Shown piece after piece: positions 56,292 to 64,000 of a stretch of 64,000 bases of DNA. Position 1 is the first letter of the stretch, and every line of letters starts with the position of its first letter. The stretch comes from Streptomyces sp. NBC_00569 (GTDB lineage Bacteria > Actinomycetota > Actinomycetes > Streptomycetales > Streptomycetaceae), in assembly GCF_036345255.1 (NCBI RefSeq), contig NZ_CP107783.1:4389501-4453500 (forward strand). Reading direction: 5' to 3'. Position numbers and translations under genes: made by a program. Below the pieces are notes generated by a model that was given only the letters and a program-made list of their open reading frames with translations, was not told the origin of the DNA and did no database searches.

Positions 56292-56930
56292 ATGCCTAGC
56301 CGTGCGCTGCCGCCGCCTCCGCCCCCTGTCCGACTCCGTGCGTGGCCGGACCGGCAGACGCTGCTCACCGACCGCGGCATGGCCCTCGACGAGCTGCGCA
56401 GGGCATACCTCGCGGCGCACCGGCTCCTGCTGCTGTGGCTGTGCGCTTTCGGCGGCGTCATCGGCTGGGCACTGCTGGTCCAGCCGTTCCAGCTCATCGA
56501 GGACAAGGATCCGCTCACCTTCGTCTTCGGCCCGGTCTTCGTGATCCTCGGCCTGGCGGCGCTCGCCCCCGCGGTCGTCGGCGTGGTCCTCGGCATGCGC
56601 CGCGACCGGCACATTCGCGAACTCACCGATGCCTGGGCCGCGTTGGACACCGACCCCGCGGCCGATGCCCGGCTGCGCTCCCCCGGCGCCAGTCTCACCT
56701 GGTGCCTGTCGTCACTCGTGGTGTGCGCGCTCGGCCTGTGGGCATCTCTCGGCACGGCCGCGTACGCCGAACCGGGGCGGGACACGTACGTGGATGTCAC
56801 CTTCGGCATGGGCGCGGGCATCATCCTCTGGCTGACGGGCCTCATCGGCATCAGGAAGGCACTGGGCCACTACCGCTGGGCGATGCGGAGGCTCAGCCCG
56901 GCGCCCGCACGGAGCGGCGCGCACCGCTGA
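56292..56930 (+). CDS. Small integral membrane protein
   Basis: The 212-residue protein has four hydrophobic segments (LLLLWLCAFGGVIGWALLVQ, VFGPVFVILGLAALAPAVVGVVLG, LTWCLSSLVVCALGLWASLG, GMGAGIILWLTGLIGI). No family is recognised. ATG 56292 follows TACTGT by seven bases, indicating a leaderless message; a GTG at 56256 would overlap the upstream stop. Confidence 0.65.
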   Translation: MPSRALPPPPPPVRLRAWPDRQTLLTDRGMALDELRRAYLAAHRLLLLWLCAFGGVIGWALLVQPFQLIEDKDPLTFVFGPVFVILGLAALAPAVVGVVLGMRRDRHIRELTDAWAALDTDPAADARLRSPGASLTWCLSSLVVCALGLWASLGTAAYAEPGRDTYVDVTFGMGAGIILWLTGLIGIRKALGHYRWAMRRLSPAPARSGAHR

Positions 56931-56954
56931 CGGCGCGCACCGGCCCCCGGACCG

Positions 56955-57677
56955 TCACACCAGGCGCCGCGCCGTGGCCCACCGGGTCAGCTCATGGCGG
57001 TTCGACAGCTGGAGCTTTCTCAGGACCGCCGAGACATGGGACTCGACCGTCTTGACGGAGATGAACAGCTGCTTGGCGATCTCCTTGTACGCATAGCCGC
57101 GGGCGATGAGGCGCAGGACCTCGCGCTCGCGCTGCGTCAGTCGGTCGAGGTCCTCGTCGACCGGCGGAGCGTCGGTCGAGGCGAACGCGTCGAGGACGAA
57201 GCCCGCCAGACGCGGCGAGAAGACCGCGTCGCCGTCCTGGACGCGGAAGATCGAGTCGACCAGGTCCGTGCCGGTGATCGTCTTGGTGACGTATCCGCGG
57301 GCGCCGCCGCGGATGACGCCGATGACGTCCTCCGCCGCGTCCGAGACGGACAGGGCCAGGAAGCGGACCGGGTTGTCGGCGGCCGCCATCAACGGGGCAC
57401 AGCGGCGCAGGACTTCGACACCGCCGCCACCGGGAAGGTGCACGTCGAGGAGGACGACCTCGGGGCGCGTGGCCGTGATGACCGTGACCGCCTGGTCCAC
57501 GTCCGCGGCTTCGCCGACCACCTCGACGCCCGTCGTCTCCGTGCGACCGATCTCCGCCTGGACGCCGGTGCGGAACATCCGGTGGTCGTCGACAAGGACC
57601 ACGCGCGCGTGACGGCCGACCGGCTCCGTCTCCGGTGCGTTCGCCGCGCTCGCGTCAGGCTTGAGCTCGTCACTCAT
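56955..57677 (-). CDS. LuxR/NarL-type response regulator
   Basis: The 240-residue regulator has a receiver domain (VVLVDDHRMFRTGV, phospho-Asp in VVLLDVHLPGGG, Lys in RGYVTKTI) and a C-terminal LuxR HTH (LTQREREVLRLIARGYAYKEIAKQLFISVKTVESHVSAVL). The ATG overlaps the kinase stop by four bases. With the PspC-domain kinase and the divergent PspC/LiaF-like membrane protein it forms a LiaFSR-like envelope-stress locus. Confidence 0.93.
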   Translation of the reverse strand: MSDELKPDASAANAPETEPVGRHARVVLVDDHRMFRTGVQAEIGRTETTGVEVVGEAADVDQAVTVITATRPEVVLLDVHLPGGGGVEVLRRCAPLMAAADNPVRFLALSVSDAAEDVIGVIRGGARGYVTKTITGTDLVDSIFRVQDGDAVFSPRLAGFVLDAFASTDAPPVDEDLDRLTQREREVLRLIARGYAYKEIAKQLFISVKTVESHVSAVLRKLQLSNRHELTRWATARRLV

Positions 57678-58978
57678 GGGGTCTTCTCCGCCCTCTTCAT
57701 GGTCAGTTCGACCTCCGTGCCACCGTCCGGCACCGCGCGCAGCCGCGCCGTGCCGCCGTTGCGCTCCATCCGGCCGATGATCGATTCTCGTACGCCCATC
57801 CGGTCCGCGGGAATCGAGTCGAGGTCGAAGCCGGGGCCCCGGTCGCGTACGGACACGAACACCGTCTCCTCCTCGACCTCGGCATAGACCTGGACCGCAC
57901 CGCCCTCGCCACCGTACTTGGCGGCATTCACCATCGCTTCCCGCGCGGCCTGCATCTGTGCCGAGAGACCGTCGTCGAGCGGGCAGTCGCCGACCACCAC
58001 GACCTCGAGGGGTACTCCGTGCTTGTCCTCGACCTCGGCCGCGCTGCGTTTGACCGCCTCCGCGACCGTGCCGGGCTCCTCCGCCTCGTCCTTCCCGTTC
58101 CCCTCGGGTCTGTAGAGCCAGGCCCGCAGATCGCGCTCCTGGGCACGGGCCAGGCGCCGCACCTCGCTCGCACTCTCCGCGTTCCGCTGGATCAGCGTGA
58201 GCGTGTGCAGCACCGAGTCATGGACATGGGCGGCGACCTCGGCCCGCTCCTGCGCGCGGATCCGCATGAGGCGCTCCTCGGACAGATCCTGCGTCATGCG
58301 CACGAGATAGGGGCCGGCGAGGAGTGCGATTCCGACGAGGACGGCGAGGGCGGCCTGAAGGATGGAGCCGAGGTGCTCGGCCGACCCCTGGAGCACGAAG
58401 ATCCCGGTGACACCGGCCCCGACCAGTAAGACGCCGGCCGCGGCCCGCGCCAGATTCAGCGTGCGCTTGCGGCGCCCGGCCTCCATCCAGCGGGCCCGGC
58501 GCGCATTGTCGGCCTGGCGCCAGACGAGGGCCACGCCCGCACCGACGAGGAGCGTCGGCCACAGATACGCCTTCGCGTTGCCCGCCAGATTCACGTTGCC
58601 GACGAACACCATCGACACGACGACCATGAGGAGCAGGGCGACGATCTGCCCCTTGTCCGGCTTGCGGGCGACGAGTCGGCGCCGCCCGTCCTGCGCCGTC
58701 TCCGTGGTGAAAGCCGGAGGTCGCTCGCTGCCCACGCCGCCGACGCCGAGCGGGACGAAGAACCAGAACGCCGCGTACAGGAGCGCGCCGAGGCCGTCCG
58801 CCATGAACAGGCCCACGAAGACCAGCCGCACCCAGATCACGGGCAGGCCGAGATGCCCGGCGAGCCCCCGCGCCACTCCACCGAGCCAGCGTCCGTCGCT
58901 GGAGCGGTAGAGCTTGCGCGGCGGCCGCGGGACGTCAACGGGTGGTGCTGCGGCTTCCGGCATGCCATCGATGGTCAC
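57674..58978 (-). CDS. PspC-domain sensor histidine kinase
   Basis: The 434-residue kinase has an N-terminal PspC domain (residues 18-85; DGRWLGGVARGLAGHLGLPVIWVRLVF), about four more helices, a HisKA_3 segment (RAEVAAHVHDSVLHTLTLIQ with the phospho-His) and a HATPase_c domain (EAMVNAAKYGGEGG, SVRDRGPGFDLDSI). The PspC domain probably senses membrane state. GTG 58978 and ATG 58963 are both possible starts. Confidence 0.92.
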   Translation of the reverse strand: MTIDGMPEAAAPPVDVPRPPRKLYRSSDGRWLGGVARGLAGHLGLPVIWVRLVFVGLFMADGLGALLYAAFWFFVPLGVGGVGSERPPAFTTETAQDGRRRLVARKPDKGQIVALLLMVVVSMVFVGNVNLAGNAKAYLWPTLLVGAGVALVWRQADNARRARWMEAGRRKRTLNLARAAAGVLLVGAGVTGIFVLQGSAEHLGSILQAALAVLVGIALLAGPYLVRMTQDLSEERLMRIRAQERAEVAAHVHDSVLHTLTLIQRNAESASEVRRLARAQERDLRAWLYRPEGNGKDEAEEPGTVAEAVKRSAAEVEDKHGVPLEVVVVGDCPLDDGLSAQMQAAREAMVNAAKYGGEGGAVQVYAEVEEETVFVSVRDRGPGFDLDSIPADRMGVRESIIGRMERNGGTARLRAVPDGGTEVELTMKRAEKTP

Positions 58979-59125
58979 ACGTGGAGCGGACCCCGGGCAT
59001 CAGGGTCGAGCCCGGAGAATCCCCTGATCTCCGGCCCGGCCCCGAGCGCCGTCAGGGGCGATTTCAGGGTTCGTCCAGGGTCGTCCCGACTGCCGCGGCG
59101 GACCTGCGCCCGTCACCATGGACGC

Positions 59126-60517
59126 ATGACAGATCACCAGCACGCCTCGACGGGAGCGCAGGCCGGGCAGCCGCAGGACGCGGTGTCCGGGCGCGGCTCC
59201 GGCGGTGCGTCCGCGCCGCCCGCACCGGGACAGGAGCCCGGCGTCCCCGCGCCGCCGGGCAAGTTCCGGCGCGACCGGCGGCACGGGACGCTGGGCGGGG
59301 TGTGCGCGGGCCTCGGCCGGCACTGCGACATGGATCCGGTGATCTTCCGGATCGGGCTCGCGGTACTCGCCGCGACCGGCGGGCTCGGCCTGATCTTCTA
59401 CGGCTTCGCCTGGCTCTTCGTCCCGTACGACGACGAGGAGGAGAACGAGGCGCGCAAGCTCCTCTCCGGCCGTGTGGACGGCCCGGCGCTGACGGCCGTG
59501 CTCTTCGCGCTCGTCGGCTGCGGACTCTTCCTCTCCATGCTGAACAACGGCGGGGTGCTCACCTTCGCCGCCGTCCTCGCCCTGCTCCTCGCGGGCGCGG
59601 GGTACTGGTCCCAGCAGCGCGGCGCGGCCGACCCCGACCCCCTGGCCGCGCAGACCGTGGCCGACGCGCCACCAGAGGCCCAGGCGCCGCCCGTCACCGG
59701 GGCGCCTTCCTGGTGGCGGGACCCGATAGTCAAGGACGGCACGCACGTCGGCGGGACCGGGTACTTCTGGGGGCCCGACAGCGGCGTCGACATCCGGTAC
59801 GAGCCCACGGCGCACGCGCACCGTACGGTCTGGGGCCCTGACGTCCCCTCCCGCGGTCCGGAAAGCCGAGCACCCAAGCAGCGCGGGCCGCGCTGGATCG
59901 GTGGCTGGACGTTCCTCCTCGCACTGGCCGCTGGCTGCGCGGGCACCGCCTCGACGTGGCACGGCCACCCGCTCGGCACGTCTCTCCAGGCCGGTCTCGC
60001 GTGCGCGCTCGTCGTGTTCGGCCTGGGCATCGCGCTCAGCGCCTTCGTCGGGCGGACCGGCGCCGGCTCGATCGTCCTCGCGGTCATCACGGCCGGGCTC
60101 CTCGCCGCTTCGGCCGCACTCCCCTCCAACATCACCACCCACTGGGTGCGCACCGACTGGACCCCGGCATCCGTCGCCCAGGTCGCGCCGCGATACGAGC
60201 TCGGGACGGGCGTCGGCACGCTGGATCTGAGCGGGATCGACATCGGCAAGGGCAAGACGCTGACGACGCGGGCGGAGGTCGGGGCGGGGCAGCTCAAGGT
60301 CGTCGTGCCGAGAGACGCGACGGTCGTGCTGCGGGCCGAGGTGGGCGTCGGGGACATCCGGCTGCCGGACGAGAAGACACAGGACGTGGACATCCGTCCG
60401 GGACAGGAGCAAAGGGTGACCCTCGCACCGTCGGTGGGCAGCAAGGACGGCGGCACGATCGAGCTGCGGCTCGAAGTCGGTGTCGGACAGGCGGAGGTGG
60501 CCCGTGCCACGTCATGA
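59126..60517 (+). CDS. PspC-domain, LiaF-like membrane protein
   Basis: The 463-residue protein has a disordered N-terminus and a PspC domain (about 50-110; FRRDRRHGTLGGVCAGLGRHCDMDP). Several helices follow, and then a C-terminal LiaF-like beta-rich domain (about 365-460; GTLDLSGIDIGKGKTLTTRA, VGVGDIRLPDEKT). LiaF proteins inhibit their cognate kinase when the envelope is intact. It is divergent from the PspC kinase gene, 147 bp away. The ATG at 59126 is the first after the promoter gap. Confidence 0.87.
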   Translation: MTDHQHASTGAQAGQPQDAVSGRGSGGASAPPAPGQEPGVPAPPGKFRRDRRHGTLGGVCAGLGRHCDMDPVIFRIGLAVLAATGGLGLIFYGFAWLFVPYDDEEENEARKLLSGRVDGPALTAVLFALVGCGLFLSMLNNGGVLTFAAVLALLLAGAGYWSQQRGAADPDPLAAQTVADAPPEAQAPPVTGAPSWWRDPIVKDGTHVGGTGYFWGPDSGVDIRYEPTAHAHRTVWGPDVPSRGPESRAPKQRGPRWIGGWTFLLALAAGCAGTASTWHGHPLGTSLQAGLACALVVFGLGIALSAFVGRTGAGSIVLAVITAGLLAASAALPSNITTHWVRTDWTPASVAQVAPRYELGTGVGTLDLSGIDIGKGKTLTTRAEVGAGQLKVVVPRDATVVLRAEVGVGDIRLPDEKTQDVDIRPGQEQRVTLAPSVGSKDGGTIELRLEVGVGQAEVARATS

Positions 60518-60749
60518 GTTCCAGCCGGGAAAGCTGATCGCGGGCCTGTTCCTGACCGCGGCCGGAGCCCTCTACCTGGGCGACGCGCTGGGAAGCTGGC
60601 GGCTGCCGTGGTTCACGGTGCTCCCCATGGTCGTCGCCGGCCTGTCCCTGGCCGGAGCGGCAGGCACGGCAACCTACGCGATCCGTCGCCGCCAAAGACC
60701 CCACGTAACGGATTCCGGCTCCGTGAAGGGCGTGAGAGACACCCCGTGA
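60504..60749 (+). CDS. Small two-helix membrane protein
   Basis: The 81-residue protein has two helices (LIAGLFLTAAGALYLGDAL and FTVLPMVVAGLSLAGAAG) and a basic tail. The GTG at 60504 has GGAGG six bases upstream, inside the end of the LiaF-like gene (14-base overlap), so it is translationally coupled to it. It is probably an accessory of the PspC locus. Confidence 0.7.
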   Translation: MPRHEFQPGKLIAGLFLTAAGALYLGDALGSWRLPWFTVLPMVVAGLSLAGAAGTATYAIRRRQRPHVTDSGSVKGVRDTP

Positions 60750-60848
60750 GGGGCACGGGGGACTGCGCGCCCAGCTCCACCCGCCCCGCGACCGAACCAC
60801 GACACGGGCCCCCGGAAAAAGGACGCGTCGCCGAACACAAGGATCCCG

Positions 60849-61430
60849 TCAGCCCAGCCCACCCCGGGCCCGGCGCCGAGCCGCAAGCATCGCATCCACC
60901 GAGAACACCGACGCTCCCGCAAGCACCAGCGGCAGCCACGCCATCAGATAGGCGAGATCGTTGCCCAGGTAATAGGGCTCGGTCGCCCAGCTCACCGTCA
61001 GCCACAGGCTCAGCGAGATCAGCATCCCCCCGACCGCGGCGAGCCGGGCGAGCAGACCGATCAACGTGCCGATGCCGACGGCCAGTTCACCGAAGGCGAT
61101 CGCGTAGCCGAAGCCGGCCGGGTTCTTGAGCGCCAGGTCGACCATGGCGGGGATGGCGGAGATGTCCCGCACGCCGCGCATCTGCTCACCGATCGACCCC
61201 GATCCGGTGGCGTGGAAGAACGCGCTGTTGGTCAGTTTGTCGAGCCCCGCGTAGATGAAGGTGACGCCGAGGAAGATCCGCAAGGGAAGGAGCGCGAACC
61301 GTTGAGCACTGTCCCGCCAGCTGCCTCTGCCGTTGACGTAATCGGTATGGGTGTCCGTCCGCATGCCATGAGCCATCGCCCGTCTGCCGCCTCTCGCGCC
61401 CGCATCGGTGCCCTCAAAATTGCCCGTCAC
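60849..61430 (-). CDS. DoxX family membrane protein
   Basis: The 193-residue protein has the DoxX layout: LRIFLGVTFIYAGLDKL in the first helix, GYAIAFGELAVGIGTLIGLLARLAAVGGMLIS, and a terminal helix. DoxX proteins are linked to thiol redox control or quinone oxidation in other bacteria. Start is uncertain: GTG 61430 follows a TACGTA -10-like box by seven bases; ATG 61376 is the alternative. Confidence 0.8.
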   Translation of the reverse strand: MTGNFEGTDAGARGGRRAMAHGMRTDTHTDYVNGRGSWRDSAQRFALLPLRIFLGVTFIYAGLDKLTNSAFFHATGSGSIGEQMRGVRDISAIPAMVDLALKNPAGFGYAIAFGELAVGIGTLIGLLARLAAVGGMLISLSLWLTVSWATEPYYLGNDLAYLMAWLPLVLAGASVFSVDAMLAARRRARGGLG

Positions 61431-61501
61431 CAGACCATACGTACGAGTGGACGCGACTGCTCAGTAACGTTTGGTCATTGCCGCAGGCCGGACGCGGGCA
61501 C

Positions 61502-62818
61502 TCAGTCCGAAACGTCGATCGCGCACCGGTTCGTCTCCACGCCCGCCGCGGTGACGACCTGGACGTCGACCCGCCCCGGCTCGACGTCCACGGGGACCGG
61601 GACCGTCAGGGCCGAGTCGGTGGGGTTGGTGAAGCCGCCCTGCACCGGGACGAGAGGCACATGGACGTGCACGGGTCCGATGCGGACGACCATGCGGGCG
61701 AGCCGGTCCGCGGTGGCCGCGCCGGGCGGCACGAAGCCGGCTCCGCGGATCTCGATGTCGTCGCCGGTACGGATCGGCGCGTCCAGGTCCCCGGCCTCGC
61801 GGGACCGTACGACCGAAAGGATCACGGGCCGGCCGCCCTCCGCGTACTTGGCCGCGAGATACGTGGCCGCCGAGACCAGGACCAGCAGGGCAAGCCCCCA
61901 GGGCAGATCCGGCAGTTGTCCGGGGCGGCGGGCGAGGCGCACCGCGACGAACACCAGGGAGACGGCCGAGATCAGCACGTACTGGATGTCGGCGAAGGTG
62001 CCGCGTCCTGAGTCGTCGGTGAGCAGGTCGGCGGCGCGCGGCCGGTCCGCGCGCACCTTCTGCAGGCGCTGGCCGAGCACGCGCAGCCCCACGACCCGGC
62101 GCACCAGGACGGCGACCCCGCAGACGACGGCGAGGACGGTCACCACCCCGGCTCCCCGGGCGAGTGCAAGACCCGCGATCAGCGCGTCCCGTTCACGGTG
62201 GCCGGAGGCGCCGGCCAGCTCGCCCGCCAGGACAAGCACGGCGTACACCACGACGAGGACCCAGCAGGCGGCGACGGCGCGGGAGGTGGACAGGCGGTTG
62301 TCCTCGCCGACGACCGGGGCGAGCACTCCGCCGGCCGACCGGTGGACGTAGGCCGCGCCGGTCAGGAGGCCGCCCACGACGACCGCCGCCAGCAGCCCGG
62401 CCGTGCGCGCCGTCGTCCAGCCCGCGCCGATCGCCGTGAGCGCCTGCACGATCAGGAGCAGCGCGCACCCGCCCCACACCACGCCGACGGTGCGCGGCCA
62501 CAGCCCCGCGAGCCACGCGTCACCCTCGGCGCGCCCGCGATCGGCCATGTCCCGCGCGGACTGCGTCAGCTCGTCCGAGACCCACTGGCGGGACGCGCCC
62601 GCCGAGTGCGCGACAGCGGCGGGCAGCCCCTGTCCGGCCGCCAGTTCGTCCCGCTTCGCGAGGAACGCGGCCACGGCCCTGCGGTGCCCTTCGCGCGCTC
62701 CGTGCGGGCAGTCGCCGCAGGTGCAGCCCCCGCTGTGCGTTCCCTCTCGCGCCTCCTGGACCGCCACCCGGTACGCCCACCTTCCCATCCGGAGCCCGCC
62801 CGACCCGAACGGCCGCAC
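61502..62818 (-). CDS. Polytopic membrane protein with Ig/IPT-like C-terminal domain
   Basis: The 438-residue protein starts with a Cys motif, CTCGDCPHGAREGH (four Cys/His residues, zinc-binding-like). A soluble helical segment and about eight hydrophobic helices (about 105-320) follow, then a beta-rich C-terminal domain with GDDIEIRGAGFVPPGAATADRLARM typical of IPT/TIG-like folds. No named family. ATG 62788 is an alternative start. Confidence 0.62.
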   Translation of the reverse strand: MRPFGSGGLRMGRWAYRVAVQEAREGTHSGGCTCGDCPHGAREGHRRAVAAFLAKRDELAAGQGLPAAVAHSAGASRQWVSDELTQSARDMADRGRAEGDAWLAGLWPRTVGVVWGGCALLLIVQALTAIGAGWTTARTAGLLAAVVVGGLLTGAAYVHRSAGGVLAPVVGEDNRLSTSRAVAACWVLVVVYAVLVLAGELAGASGHRERDALIAGLALARGAGVVTVLAVVCGVAVLVRRVVGLRVLGQRLQKVRADRPRAADLLTDDSGRGTFADIQYVLISAVSLVFVAVRLARRPGQLPDLPWGLALLVLVSAATYLAAKYAEGGRPVILSVVRSREAGDLDAPIRTGDDIEIRGAGFVPPGAATADRLARMVVRIGPVHVHVPLVPVQGGFTNPTDSALTVPVPVDVEPGRVDVQVVTAAGVETNRCAIDVSD

Positions 62819-62940
62819 GTCAACTTCCGTGTAATGACTGGGAATTGTGCCGTACGCAAGGCCCTCCAGGGCCGCCAGGTCCGGTCAGAGGGGGTGAACG
62901 GCGAACGCCCGTGTTGACCCCCGAGGCCACAGCCCCGTGC

Positions 62941-63732
62941 TCAGGACAGCAGATCCGGCTCCGCGCTGCTGATGTCCTGCCACAGGGGCTGATGGTTGAT
63001 CCACGCGACCAGGTCGCCGCCCAGCTGTTCCCGCGACGCCACGGCCTGGTGGTAGTCGATCAGGATCGGGCGACCCGCGGCCCGCGCGGCGAGCTGCACC
63101 TGGCAGGAGCGCTCCATCGACAGGAACCACCACGCGGCCGAGTCGACGGAGTCACCCACGGTGAGCAGCCCGTGGTTGCGCAGGATGAGTGCCTTGTACG
63201 AGCCGAGCGCGGCCGCGATCCGCCGCCCCTCGTCGGGGTCCACGGCCACGCCGGTGTACTCGTCGAGCAGCGCGTGGTCCTCGTAGAAGGCGCACGCCTC
63301 CTGGGTGATCGGGTCGATCAGCTCGCCCAGCGTGGACAGGGCCCGCCCGTACAGCGAGTGGCAGTGTGCGACGGCGACGACGTCGGGCCGCGCCCGGTGG
63401 ACCTGGGCGTGGACGGTGAACGCGGCCTGGTTCACATGGCGGCGGCCCTCGACGACCTGCCCGTCCCCGTTGGCGAGGACCAGGTCGGACACGGTGACGT
63501 GCTTGAACGGCATCCCGAACGGGTTCACCCAGTAGCAGTCGTCGTACTCCGGGTCCCGCGCCGTGATGTGCCCCGACACCCCGTCCTCGTAGCCGAGACG
63601 CCCGAAGATGCGCAGCGCGCCCGCGAGCCGCTCCTTGCGGTGCCGGCGCTCGTCGGCCGCGGAGTCATGGATGGGGGGCATCGCGAACTGGAGGTGTTCG
63701 GCGGGCACCGGCGGGGGCATCTGCGTGGACAT
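62941..63732 (-). CDS. Class II aldolase/adducin family protein
   Basis: The 263-residue protein has the class II aldolase layout. It shows DGVSGHITARDPEYDDCYWVNPFG, the zinc-site pair VVAVAHCHSLYGRALS, and RNHGLLTVGDSVDSAAWWF with a third His. Length fits the stand-alone family, whose substrates are varied sugar phosphates or similar. The zinc ligands look intact, so it is probably active. It is divergent from the PPOX-like gene. Confidence 0.85.
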   Translation of the reverse strand: MSTQMPPPVPAEHLQFAMPPIHDSAADERRHRKERLAGALRIFGRLGYEDGVSGHITARDPEYDDCYWVNPFGMPFKHVTVSDLVLANGDGQVVEGRRHVNQAAFTVHAQVHRARPDVVAVAHCHSLYGRALSTLGELIDPITQEACAFYEDHALLDEYTGVAVDPDEGRRIAAALGSYKALILRNHGLLTVGDSVDSAAWWFLSMERSCQVQLAARAAGRPILIDYHQAVASREQLGGDLVAWINHQPLWQDISSAEPDLLS

Positions 63733-63849
63733 GGAGCGGAAGTTACCTCCGAGGAGCGCAGGAGGACAGAGGCGGGCGGTGAAGAGAGTGCGCCGAACTG
63801 CCGCTCATACCGGACAGCGGGTGTCGGGTATCCGCGACAGACTCGACGT

Positions 63850-64000
63850 ATGACGTCGAACTGGGCCACCTTCACCGCCGCCGAACCGGAACTCGCCAAG
63901 ACGGTCGAGGAACGCTTCGGTCAGTTCCAGCACCACACCCTGGCGACCCTGCGCAGGGACGGTTCGCCGCGCACGAGCGGACTGGAGGTGCGGTTCCTGC
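63850..64000 (+). CDS. Pyridoxamine 5'-phosphate oxidase-family protein, N-terminal part
   Basis: The 50 visible residues begin MTSNWATFTAAEPELAKTVE and contain HHTLATLRRDGSPRTSGLEV, typical of the start of the flavin-binding split barrel of PPOX-like proteins (F420- or FMN-dependent). The gene runs off the window end. Nothing more can be told. Confidence 0.7.
   Translation, partial: MTSNWATFTAAEPELAKTVEERFGQFQHHTLATLRRDGSPRTSGLEVRFL

Overview
The window is chromosomal DNA of very high GC content with strong G/C bias at third codon positions, frequent GTG/TTG starts and many leaderless promoters. Gene content (choline/betaine catabolism, IcmB, ydaO and ZTP riboswitches, PspC two-component genes, MoxR/SWIM cluster) and the order trpS-glyA-rocD ... 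mdh-folD-purHN-sucCD ... icmB-pcrA-NlpC/P60 fit a Streptomyces core region. From memory it resembles the S. coelicolor SCO4790-SCO4840 interval; that is recall, not a search. I saw no tRNA, rRNA, IS element, prophage or CRISPR array. The two end genes are cut by the window edge.

Layout. 1-1.7 kb: DprE1/DprE2-like pair. 1.7-6 kb: 2'-5' RNA ligase family protein, TrpS, then an ECF sigma factor, a membrane partner and a probable target gene that share one promoter motif. 6-9 kb: glyA behind a ZTP riboswitch, and rocD. 9-12.6 kb: DMT transporter, MocR-type regulator and two AhpD-like proteins. 12.6-20 kb: a five-gene choline-to-betaine and betaine/choline uptake operon. 20-34.5 kb: housekeeping metabolism (mdh, folD, purH, purN, sucD, sucC) with membrane proteins and two HTH-membrane regulators between. 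35-37.5 kb: two repetitive secreted proteins.

37.6-45.6 kb holds the most interesting unit. moxR-DUF5682-VWA and SWIM-DUF5691 are divergent operons. The gap between them carries a perfect 14-bp inverted repeat whose arms are the -35 halves of the actinobacterial DNA-damage promoter (TTGTCAGTG-N8-TAnnnT, the RecA-NDp/PafBC type). The pcrA/uvrD gene at 49-52 kb carries the same promoter. I infer a damage-inducible MoxR-VWA chaperone-like system of unknown function.

45.7-64 kb: icmB, a lipase-like hydrolase, an M23 endopeptidase, pcrA, two paralogous NlpC/P60 cell-wall hydrolases (the first with a c-di-AMP ydaO riboswitch, both with similar GGTCAC-repeat promoter regions), a frameshifted small membrane gene, a LiaFSR/PspC-like three-component locus, DoxX, a class II aldolase and the start of a PPOX-family gene. 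Recurrent themes are envelope homeostasis, one-carbon/purine metabolism and short or absent 5' leaders.
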